Positions 43,770 through 52,060 of a stretch of DNA of 64,000 bases are shown here, one piece after another (position 1 is the stretch's first letter; each line of letters starts with the position of its first letter). This stretch comes from Kordia sp965224175. Lineage in GTDB: Bacteria > Bacteroidota > Bacteroidia > Flavobacteriales > Flavobacteriaceae. The stretch covers positions 868,001 to 932,000 of the forward strand of contig NZ_OZ245041.1 of the NCBI RefSeq assembly GCF_965224175.1, read 5' to 3'. The notes below the pieces were generated by a model. The model was not told where the DNA came from and did no database searches. It worked only from the letters and a program-made list of their open reading frames with translations. The position numbers and the translations under genes were made by a program.

Positions 43770-44618
43770 TTATTGATATACACGTACATAATCAACCAGC
43801 ATGGTTTGTGGAAATACTGTTTGCTGACTTGGTGGTCCTGCAAATGAACCTCCTACAGCTACATTCATAATGATGTAAAATGGTTGATTGAAAACCCAGT
43901 CTCCTGTTACATCTTCTGGTGTGATTTGATTGTATAGTACATCGTCTATGTAATAGTTGATATAATCTGGACCCCATTCTATTCCAAAAATGTGAAAACC
44001 TGTATCTAGTCTATCGTTAACTAAATCATATTCTTTTGAGATTGCGTTTCCTCCTGAGTAACCAGGTCCGTGTACAGAACCTGTTACTACAGTTGGTTCT
44101 TGTCCACGATTTTCCATGACATCAATTTCTCCACAGAATGGCCAAGAAACAGTATCAATATTTTCTCCAAGTAGCCAAAATGCAGGCCAAACACCTTGTC
44201 CCCAAGGTAATTGGATACGCGCTTCAAAACGTCCGTATTTTTGTGTAAATAATCCTTTGGTGTTGATTCTTGCAGATGTATATCCAGATCCTTCAAAAGA
44301 TTCTTGAGTTGCAATTATTTTTAATACTCCATCTTCAACACGGATATTTTCTGGGCGATTTGTGTAATATTGTAATTCATTATTTCCCCATCCTGGTCCT
44401 GTATCTGCAGTTCCGTTTCCGATATCATAGTTCCAAACGGCGCTGTTTGGAGCGCCAGCTGTATCGAAATTATCTTCAAATGTTAGATTTGTTAATGTTG
44501 TTACCTCTTGTGTTTCATCTGCTTCACAACTTATTGTAAGTGCTGCTATAGCAAGTAACATCAATCCTATAAGTAAGGTATCACGTCTTCTTAAACTAAT
44601 TTTATTTATAAGCTTCAT
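43770..44618 (-). CDS. GH16 family laminarinase lipoprotein
   Basis: A 282-residue lipoprotein (LTISC, Cys31) with one GH16 domain. The catalytic stretch is CGEIDVMENRG: Glu164 (nucleophile), Asp166 and Glu169 (acid/base). WPAFWLLGENIDTVSWP and the C-terminal MLVDYVRVYQ are typical for laminarinases (GH16 subfamily 3). It should act on the cell surface or in the periplasm, cutting beta-1,3-glucan internally. Confidence 0.93.
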   Translation of the reverse strand: MKLINKISLRRRDTLLIGLMLLAIAALTISCEADETQEVTTLTNLTFEDNFDTAGAPNSAVWNYDIGNGTADTGPGWGNNELQYYTNRPENIRVEDGVLKIIATQESFEGSGYTSARINTKGLFTQKYGRFEARIQLPWGQGVWPAFWLLGENIDTVSWPFCGEIDVMENRGQEPTVVTGSVHGPGYSGGNAISKEYDLVNDRLDTGFHIFGIEWGPDYINYYIDDVLYNQITPEDVTGDWVFNQPFYIIMNVAVGGSFAGPPSQQTVFPQTMLVDYVRVYQ

Positions 44619-44643
44619 GTCTATATTGTTTTGATGTTAGCTG

Positions 44644-46611
44644 TTAGTTTCTGAAATATATGTTGTCAACAAATACGTCTGTAGCTTCAAATGGTTGTGC
44701 TACTAATATGTATTGCGCAATGTTTGATGTGTTTGTCAATCCAACAAAGTCTGTTAATGGAATGTCTAGACTTACCCATTCGCCTTGAGCCGGATTTGGA
44801 ATGCTTATTTCATGTTCTGTATCATCTCCACCACCAAAAGCATTATCTGGTCCAAAATCAACTAACTTGATATTGAATGAAGTATATGTTGATGACCAAA
44901 CATCCATACGTAAGTGTGTCATTGCAGAAGCATTAACAGTGTTTGATGTAGTTTCTATTCCGACAAAACCTAAATCAGTGTATCTTTTTGTTGGGTTGCC
45001 ATCTACCATTACATCATCAAATACAGTTGCAGCTGCCGACCAAGGTGTTCTCCATGTATCTACGACTACATCTGTGTATGCATCACTGAATAATGAGATT
45101 ACATTTGCTCCTGGATCTGTTGGTGTTGGTGCTGCAATAGTTGGTGCACTAGGTACTTCGTAGAAATAGATATTGTCTACCAATACATCCGTTATTGTAG
45201 CATCAGACACTAATAAGATTTGTCCTAAGTTTGCTTGACTTGTTAATCCAAATTGATCTAACGGAATATCTAAACTTGTCCAGTCATCATTTACTAATAC
45301 TGGTATGTTGAATGTTACTGATCCTTCAGAGTCATTTCCTCCTCCAAAAGTTCCATCTGATCCATAATCTTGTAAAACGACTCTTATAAAGTCAGCTCCA
45401 TCAAGTGGATTTGGTTGTTCTACAAAGATGTCTAAGTGTAAATGCGTCATGCTCGAACCATTGATTGTAGGTTGAGAGAACTGCATTCCTACAAAGTTTA
45501 ACTGTGAGTATTTTATAATGTTATCACCGTTAATTACGATATCATTTTGTCCTTGTGTTGTTTGAAAAGGAGCATAATATCCGTTGTAGTATTCTACTGG
45601 TTCGTTTGTATACGCATCACTGAAAACAGATTTTACTAAGCTAGCATCTCTTGTTGGTACTGGTGCTGCCGTAAATGTTCCTTGAGAGTCTATGATAAGG
45701 GAACCTGCGGCTTCTATACCATTTAATGATGCAGTAATTGTTGTAAAAATTGGATTTCCATCAACATCCATAGGATTTGCTCCTACTACTGTTACAACTC
45801 CAAATTCATTTACTGTAGCGACTCCAGGATTTGAAGATGTGAATGTAAAGTAGCTTGGTGCTGCAGTTACAGTTACATCTTGTCCAGAAGCAGTATTGAA
45901 TGTTTGTGTTAGTCCGTCTAGTTCAATTGTAGCTCCAATGAATGTTTGTTGCGCCACATCATTTCCATTTTGGATTGCTGGACGTGGTTGTGCTACAGTT
46001 CCTAAGTTTTCAAACCTGATTTCGTCCATCCAAAAGGTAAATCCGAATCCATTCGTACTATCAGTTCCAGCAGAGAAAATAAACATTCCTCTTTCTTGCG
46101 TAAGTTTTGAAGCATCTGGAATTGGAATTGTATACTTTCTCCAGTCTGTAGATAATTGAATATTGTTTCTTCCAACAGCATATTTACTTTCTTCAAAATC
46201 AGTACCAAAACCTACTAAACCTATGGTAGCAGTTGTAGATCCTTTTGCCCAGAAAGTAAGTGCATCATATCCAGAAAGATCTCTTCCAGCGCCACGATCT
46301 TTAAAAATACCACCAATAAATCCTCCGTCAGGATCATTTGGAGCTGGCACATCTATACGAATGGAAGTTGTTCCTTCATATGCTTCATCTTCATCTGTAC
46401 CGAAACCGTTAGGGTTTGCGCCTCCTGCTGGATCGAATGAGGTGAAAAATTCATCTGTAAGACCTACTGGAGCATCAGTAAATATATCTGCTGTATTTGG
46501 GAATGTTGCTTCTATAGCATCATCTGATATATCTCTTTCACAACTTACTGTCATGGCTATTATTAAGCCTGCGAACAGTGTGTTTTTAAAGTATGTTGTT
46601 AGTTTTTTCAT
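44644..46611 (-). CDS. Multi-module glycan-binding lipoprotein
   Basis: A 655-residue lipoprotein (MTVSC, Cys24). Modules in order: a jelly-roll domain (about 52-202, ending WMDEIRFEN), an Ig-like BIG2-type domain (about 215-305, TFTSSNPGVATVNEFGVVTV) and two copies of the ISxFSDAY module (about 316-492 and 500-655), each ending with VDNIYF. No catalytic residues are seen. It probably holds beta-glucan on the cell surface or within the periplasm, like SusE/F-type proteins. It lies between the glycosidase-barrel and GH16 genes. Confidence 0.82.
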   Translation of the reverse strand: MKKLTTYFKNTLFAGLIIAMTVSCERDISDDAIEATFPNTADIFTDAPVGLTDEFFTSFDPAGGANPNGFGTDEDEAYEGTTSIRIDVPAPNDPDGGFIGGIFKDRGAGRDLSGYDALTFWAKGSTTATIGLVGFGTDFEESKYAVGRNNIQLSTDWRKYTIPIPDASKLTQERGMFIFSAGTDSTNGFGFTFWMDEIRFENLGTVAQPRPAIQNGNDVAQQTFIGATIELDGLTQTFNTASGQDVTVTAAPSYFTFTSSNPGVATVNEFGVVTVVGANPMDVDGNPIFTTITASLNGIEAAGSLIIDSQGTFTAAPVPTRDASLVKSVFSDAYTNEPVEYYNGYYAPFQTTQGQNDIVINGDNIIKYSQLNFVGMQFSQPTINGSSMTHLHLDIFVEQPNPLDGADFIRVVLQDYGSDGTFGGGNDSEGSVTFNIPVLVNDDWTSLDIPLDQFGLTSQANLGQILLVSDATITDVLVDNIYFYEVPSAPTIAAPTPTDPGANVISLFSDAYTDVVVDTWRTPWSAAATVFDDVMVDGNPTKRYTDLGFVGIETTSNTVNASAMTHLRMDVWSSTYTSFNIKLVDFGPDNAFGGGDDTEHEISIPNPAQGEWVSLDIPLTDFVGLTNTSNIAQYILVAQPFEATDVFVDNIYFRN

Positions 46612-46622
46612 TTTTATAGCTT

Positions 46623-49600
46623 TTATTTTCCAATATTGATGTGTATGTATGTTCTAATTTCCCATTCGGTTCCATTGTCAAATCCTACTGGACTGATTAC
46701 AGGTTCATTTGAGAATTCACCTGCTGTAGCATTGGGTGAGTATCTTGGAGAAAATTCGTTTAATGAACGCCATGTTCCGCGAATTCCAATTCTTGTACTT
46801 GGTAAGACAAACCAGTCAGGTTTTCCTAATGATGTAGATATGTCTAACATCAATTGTGTTGGATATGTTAGGTTGAAATCTCTGTGATAATCGAATGGTC
46901 CCCAATCGTTTATTTTTACATGTGATTCAACTTTTATGTTGTTGTAAATCATTCTAACATCACCACCAAATCTTTTGATTAATCTTTGGTTGTCACCATT
47001 TGCTTGTGCATTTCCGTAGTAGAAATTACCAATGATTCCTAGTTCTGGTGATACTTTAGACACCATACGAGAGTTGATTTCCCATAAGTCTTCAGCTGGT
47101 ACTGTGTTTGGGAATGCAAAAAATGTACGATTTGCATTGAATCCAATGTGTGCATCTTGTGTAGTTGGTAAGTGACGGAATACAAATCCTAAGTTTGCTG
47201 CAAATTTTGCATCTTCAGCTCTGTCATTATTCCATTCATACATCCAAGTTCCTGGAGTTGGATCATATGTTATTAAGATTTCTCCTGCTGTCATTTCACG
47301 GTTTCCTCCTCTTACAGCGAATGGATCGTCAATTACATTACGTAATCTTCCTGGAGCAGGAACATCAGTTGGCATAGCGTCTACTAATGGTTTTTGATAC
47401 ATAAAGTTTGGAGCTATTTGAAAATCTCCCATTGTGTATGTAAAACCAGATAAGAAGTTAGACATGTTTCCGCTACCTGAGTCTCGTAATCTCCATCCTG
47501 TGAATGTTTGTGTTTGATCGGCTCCACCATTGGCAACTAATCCCATTACAGAACCTTGAGCGTACCAATTGAATCGTCCGCCTTCATATGTAATTTTTGC
47601 TTTTGCTCCCCAGTTATCAGTTGACTTGATTTTATCTTCTACAACTGTGTAATTTCCAGAAGTTCCTCTTACATCTTGAAATACACTTCCGTTTAATGGA
47701 TTTCCTGCCCAGATACCTCCAACAGCAATACCAACCTTACCAAAATCTTTTTCGATAGCAACTGTTGCTCTTTCCATTGGCCAAGCTGGAATTACACCGC
47801 TTCGTACTTGATTCGCATCTAAAACACGGCGTCCAGATTCGTCAAATTCAAGATCAGTATTTAAATCTCTATGATAAATTCCTGTTACGTCCCATCCTTT
47901 GATGTTTCTTGTGTATTTTAATAACATTGTTGGATTTGCTCCCCACCAAAGTTGTGGTCCAAATGCTGCTTTAGCACCTTTTAATGCTCCTTTACCATCT
48001 ACTTCTACTCCTAGAATTTCACCTCCGTAGATGTCTAAATTAGGACCGTAGTTTGCTTCAGGATATAATCCGAAGATATCACCTTCATATCCCCAGTGAT
48101 AGTGTCCTGTACGATAGAATCCGCGAACATCTGCATTTTTGGTTTTCCATTCAAATTCAGCATTGTATACACGTAGTCTGTTAAAGTCTGCAATTTCTAC
48201 ATCGATATCATTTCCTCCATCTACACCAACAATAGTGATTGGTCTTCCTGCATTTTCGTAGAAGATTTCATTAATTGGATTTTCTGCTACATTCCCTAAT
48301 ATGTTGAAGTTAACATTAGCTCTCATATTTGGAGCTGGATTTCCTTCTATTCCTACATAGTAAGATTGCATGTGATCAAAACCAAGTTGATTTGGAAACA
48401 CATTTTCGTTAGGATTTTCTGTGTTTGGTGTTGTGATTAAGCTTCCACCTGTATTGAATGTTGTAAACTCAGCTCTTAGTTGACTGATACGTATTTTTTG
48501 ATTGCTTCCGCCACCCATTGCTGCTTTGTCTCCACGTGCTCTTAAAACGGCATCCATGATTTGGATGTTATCAAAGTAGTTAGAAAGAAAATCAGCAGTC
48601 ATTCCTTTTTCATACGGATTTAACTGATGTGCTTCTTTTAGAGAATAATATGCTGCACGCGGGTATAGTGTGTATAAACCTCTTGCGTCTGTTGGACCTT
48701 TTGCACAAATACCAAACCACTCTTCGTTCATGTTATTATCTCCTGATTTGGCTTGATCTCTTGAATATCCGCCATTTGGCCAAGAAGCATTGTTATCGTG
48801 AACATCTAGGTTTTTAGTTTGTAAATATTTCCACCAACCATCAGAGAATTGAAATGTAAATCCTCCGAGTGAGTTATTAGCTTTTCCTAATCCGGCTGCA
48901 TTTGCATATATTTCTTTCCAGTTTCCTGTCATGTAATATGCTTGCGAGTATTGATCTTCTTGATTGTCTCTAGCATTGAAGGCGTCTGCACCAAATTCTG
49001 CAAACAATACTGGCATGTTTAATTCATCTTTGATACGTTGAAATGCATCTCCAAACGAAATACCTCTATACATGTTAGTTCCATATATATCTATGTCTTT
49101 ACATTCTTCTTTAACTAAATCTATGTATAATAAATCTCCATTACAGATTGCAACAGGATGTGAAGTATCTATTTTTTTTACTTCTAAAGTGGCATCATTG
49201 AAAGCTTTGTATAAAGCACGTGCTGCTTTTATTTTGTTTGAATCTATTCCTTCTATTGGAATTGCTTCTGTTTCTGCTCCTGTCCAAGATAAGTGATAAT
49301 TATTTTCATTTCCTATCATATATAATAGTAGACCAGGTGTATTTTTGTATGTTTCAGCCATTTCTCTAGCTTCGTTCATCAATACTTCTCTTGTTGCAGG
49401 ATCTGCATAGTCGGTTTGTGGAGTCCATGCTCCATTAATTGTGAGTCCATACGCACCAAAAGTGATATTTAGCATTGTATAAATACCGTAGTTTTCATAG
49501 ATATACGTAATCCATTTTGGTTTTAGATTGTATGTACGGATAGCATTCACGCCCATGTTTTTTAATAAGGACATTTCAGCATCTAAAGCAGACATGATGA

Positions 49601-49808
49601 CATCGTCTGATCGATTCCAGATTCCTGGATCAGTAATTGTGGAACCAATTGGTACATAATCCCAGTTCATACCGTTAATCATGAAATCTTTTCCGTTAAC
49701 AACCAATTTCATTCCTTGATCATCTTTTTGAACAGTAACATTATCTGTTTGTGAAAAGATAGATGTTGTTAAAAAAATCAGTGCTAATGTTAGAAAGGTT
49801 TTTTTCAT
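46623..49808 (-). CDS. Glycoside hydrolase (clan A) fused to an outer-membrane beta-barrel
   Basis: A 1061-residue protein. The signal peptide ends near FSQ20. Residues about 25-420 form a TIM-barrel hydrolase: Glu168 in MIGNENNYH is the likely acid/base and Glu271 in LFAEFGADAF the likely nucleophile; IYGTNMYRG resembles the GH72 and GH2 arrangement. Residues about 440-1061 are a long series of amphipathic beta strands with aromatic girdles (FQIAPNFMYQKP, AHIGFNANRTFFAF, WFVLPSTRIGIRGTW), as in porins. The hydrolase would face the periplasm at the mouth of the pore. The barrel ends in Lys, not the usual Phe. It is the first gene of unit B; the exact GH family is unassigned. Confidence 0.82.
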   Translation of the reverse strand: MKKTFLTLALIFLTTSIFSQTDNVTVQKDDQGMKLVVNGKDFMINGMNWDYVPIGSTITDPGIWNRSDDVIMSALDAEMSLLKNMGVNAIRTYNLKPKWITYIYENYGIYTMLNITFGAYGLTINGAWTPQTDYADPATREVLMNEAREMAETYKNTPGLLLYMIGNENNYHLSWTGAETEAIPIEGIDSNKIKAARALYKAFNDATLEVKKIDTSHPVAICNGDLLYIDLVKEECKDIDIYGTNMYRGISFGDAFQRIKDELNMPVLFAEFGADAFNARDNQEDQYSQAYYMTGNWKEIYANAAGLGKANNSLGGFTFQFSDGWWKYLQTKNLDVHDNNASWPNGGYSRDQAKSGDNNMNEEWFGICAKGPTDARGLYTLYPRAAYYSLKEAHQLNPYEKGMTADFLSNYFDNIQIMDAVLRARGDKAAMGGGSNQKIRISQLRAEFTTFNTGGSLITTPNTENPNENVFPNQLGFDHMQSYYVGIEGNPAPNMRANVNFNILGNVAENPINEIFYENAGRPITIVGVDGGNDIDVEIADFNRLRVYNAEFEWKTKNADVRGFYRTGHYHWGYEGDIFGLYPEANYGPNLDIYGGEILGVEVDGKGALKGAKAAFGPQLWWGANPTMLLKYTRNIKGWDVTGIYHRDLNTDLEFDESGRRVLDANQVRSGVIPAWPMERATVAIEKDFGKVGIAVGGIWAGNPLNGSVFQDVRGTSGNYTVVEDKIKSTDNWGAKAKITYEGGRFNWYAQGSVMGLVANGGADQTQTFTGWRLRDSGSGNMSNFLSGFTYTMGDFQIAPNFMYQKPLVDAMPTDVPAPGRLRNVIDDPFAVRGGNREMTAGEILITYDPTPGTWMYEWNNDRAEDAKFAANLGFVFRHLPTTQDAHIGFNANRTFFAFPNTVPAEDLWEINSRMVSKVSPELGIIGNFYYGNAQANGDNQRLIKRFGGDVRMIYNNIKVESHVKINDWGPFDYHRDFNLTYPTQLMLDISTSLGKPDWFVLPSTRIGIRGTWRSLNEFSPRYSPNATAGEFSNEPVISPVGFDNGTEWEIRTYIHINIGK

Positions 49809-50148
49809 CTGTTTATTTTTAGTTTGTTAATTTGGTCAGATGGAATTGCCAAGGATCTTTATAGGGTGTTTTACACTAGATCTGTATAGCTCATCACATT
49901 AATTTATTCGTTTTTGTTTAATCTTTGTTTAGAGCCTTTATTCTTGGTGAATAGCTCTTTTACTAAAACTATACATATTTATTGCTAAATCTTTAATTTT
50001 AACCTCAACAAAAAACATACATCGTAATTAAATTGCATTAAAATTGTAGATTTCTCAATTTAAACCCACTGATTTTAAAGGATTCACAACAAATAAAATT
50101 TTTACATTTTTTTAAGATTTTTTTATTGAAATCCAGCTATTTAGCTAA

Positions 50149-50170
50149 ATGTTGTGGTAATGTTGTAGTG
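50149..50170. promoter_or_regulatory. Direct-repeat element upstream of unit B
   Basis: TGTTGTGGTAATGTTGTAGTG contains GTTGTGGT and GTTGTAGT at an 11-bp period, one helical turn. The 17 bases TGTTGTGGTAATGTTGT recur exactly upstream of SusC (59121-59152). It lies about 340 bp before the unit B start codon. A shared regulator site is likely. Confidence 0.7.
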
Positions 50171-50332
50171 TTTTTATAGTCAATTTTTCACTGTAAATCC
50201 TTGATGTGTACTGTTTCTTCTATTTTGAGGACGTGATGACTATTATTTACGAAATCGATGTCGTTACTTTTTTGGTGCTTTTTTAGGAGTTTTACTAGAT
50301 TTTAGTCCATTTTGTTTAACCTTTTACTTGCA

Positions 50333-50370
50333 ATGTTTGTTCTTTCCATTGTAGCGAAAAGAACAAACAT
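50333..50370. terminator. Perfect stem-loop at the end of unit A
   Basis: ATGTTTGTTCTTT (50333-50345) pairs with AAAGAACAAACAT (50358-50370), a 13-bp stem with a 12-nt loop, 51 bp below the GH16 stop codon. There is no U-tract on the minus strand, so it may protect the 3' end rather than terminate alone. Confidence 0.55.
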
Positions 50371-50420
50371 ATTTTTAGCAAGCATTGGTGAATATAGCTA
50401 TTCAATAAAATCCTATTTTG

Positions 50421-52049
50421 TTATTGATATACTCTTACGTAATCAATTTCCATTGTACCTTGAGTAAATGCTGGATCAATGTCTCCTCCTAATGTTCCGC
50501 CCATGGCAACATTTAAGATTAAAAAGAAGTCTGCATTGAACGGTAATGTAGCATCATTGTTTACTGTATGAAATACAAAGTCATCTACTAAGAATGTAAT
50601 TGTAGTTGGTGTCCATTCTACCGTATAATTGTGAAATTCTGTAGTAGATGTTGGTAATGCAGTTGTTGCAGAATCTCCAGCTCCAGGTGAAACTCCCGGA
50701 TGATGCACTGTTGCTAACACAGTATTTTTATCTTGACCTCTTTGTTCCATGATATCAATTTCACCACAAACTGGCCATCCTACAGTATCAAAGTTTGCGC
50801 CTAACATCCATATTGCTGGCCAAGTACCTTGCGAAGCTGGCAATTTTGCTCGTACTTCTACTCTACCATTGGTAAATTCGAATAAGTTTTCAGATTTTAA
50901 ACGAGCAGAAGTATAATTTCCACCTGCATCTTTTATAGCAGTTATTTTTAACATTCCGTCTTCAACAATTACGTTATTTGCATCATTGGTGTAAGATTGT
51001 AGTTCTCCATTTCCCCATCCGCCATCACCGAGGTCGTATGTCCAATTTGCTGCATTTGGCGCTCCATTTGTGTTGAAATCATCTTCCCAAACCAAATTGT
51101 TGTATTGTGTTTGGAAGCTATTTTCTGATGGTTCTGCTGATGTTATGATAAACCACCAATCGAATTCTCCGTTTCCATCAGTTGTTCTTAATACTAATTC
51201 ATTAGGTACAGAACGATCAAAGATCTCGTAAGTATGTGATCCACCTGTATAATATCCTATGAATCCGTTTCCTGTTAGTGTAATTGTCTCTACTCCGCCT
51301 GGCGCGATTAATGCCCAAGCTTCTGAGAAATCATCATATGGTAAGTTTTCTACATCTGCTCCATTAATTTCACCACCAGATCCACCTAAGTCATCTATTA
51401 AGTTTACACGACCAAATACAGTCCCTGAAACATCCGTTACAGGATCATCATTGGTATTGTCTGTTACAAACGTAAATGTTCCGTCCGCATTAAAGATATA
51501 TCGATCATCATACATTCCTACAGTTGCTTTTTCTTCTGGTTGCGCACCATACCATTCCGTTGGGACAACTCCGCCAACTGGTCCTAAACCAAAATGACCT
51601 TGTTGTTCTGACTTGATTCTCCATGTTCTTGAACCATCTCCAACTAGTTTTTCTAATAATTCTGCTGGAGGCGCATATGTTGCTAACACATCTACTGTTA
51701 TTGTGGTAGATGTTGAGTTTCCTCCTGTACCAAAAGCAATAACCGTCACTGTATACGTATTTACTCCTAAACTTGAGAAAGTAAATGTTGCTGTTCCTGT
51801 TGGGTCAGTTTGTTGGTTAGATTCATATATAAATCTATATGTAATAGTATCATCTGCGGAAGCGCTAAAGTTCACAACTCCACTTCCATCTCCATTTGGA
51901 TTGTTTGCATCTTGACCAACTATAGTTGCAGTAACCTCCAAATTGGTTGGTGTTAGTAAATCACCTACAGTTGGATCGTCATCTTGACAGCTAACCGTTA
52001 GTAATAAGATACCCAATAGTGATGTGAGTATGTTTTTAAATTTTTTCAT
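50421..52049 (-). CDS. GH16 family laminarinase lipoprotein with PKD-like and SusE-like modules
   Basis: A 542-residue lipoprotein (LTVSC, Cys21) counted from ATG 52049; in-frame codons upstream overlap the preceding gene. Modules: an Ig/PKD-like domain (about 33-123), a beta-rich module (about 128-305, MYDDRYIFNADGTFTF) resembling the repeats of the next protein, and a GH16 domain (about 318-542) with CGEIDIMEQRG: Glu430, Asp432, Glu435. It should be the surface endo-laminarinase that feeds SusC/SusD. It is the last gene of unit A, 11 bp after its neighbour. Confidence 0.9.
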   Translation of the reverse strand: MKKFKNILTSLLGILLLTVSCQDDDPTVGDLLTPTNLEVTATIVGQDANNPNGDGSGVVNFSASADDTITYRFIYESNQQTDPTGTATFTFSSLGVNTYTVTVIAFGTGGNSTSTTITVDVLATYAPPAELLEKLVGDGSRTWRIKSEQQGHFGLGPVGGVVPTEWYGAQPEEKATVGMYDDRYIFNADGTFTFVTDNTNDDPVTDVSGTVFGRVNLIDDLGGSGGEINGADVENLPYDDFSEAWALIAPGGVETITLTGNGFIGYYTGGSHTYEIFDRSVPNELVLRTTDGNGEFDWWFIITSAEPSENSFQTQYNNLVWEDDFNTNGAPNAANWTYDLGDGGWGNGELQSYTNDANNVIVEDGMLKITAIKDAGGNYTSARLKSENLFEFTNGRVEVRAKLPASQGTWPAIWMLGANFDTVGWPVCGEIDIMEQRGQDKNTVLATVHHPGVSPGAGDSATTALPTSTTEFHNYTVEWTPTTITFLVDDFVFHTVNNDATLPFNADFFLILNVAMGGTLGGDIDPAFTQGTMEIDYVRVYQ

Positions 52050-52060
52050 CATTTTCTTTA

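Larger units (their letters stand above)
49809..50420. other. 612-bp regulatory gap between units A and B
   Basis: No gene is seen. It holds a perfect stem-loop (50333-50370) below unit A, a direct-repeat element shared with the SusC upstream region (50149-50170), and an AT-rich stretch that should hold the unit B promoter, although no exact TAnnTTTG is found on the minus strand. Confidence 0.7.

Noticed and set aside
46163..46639. Long antisense frame (158 codons) over the binding lipoprotein start
   Set aside because: Shadow frame; proline- and serine-rich content mirrors the Gly/Asp-rich real gene.
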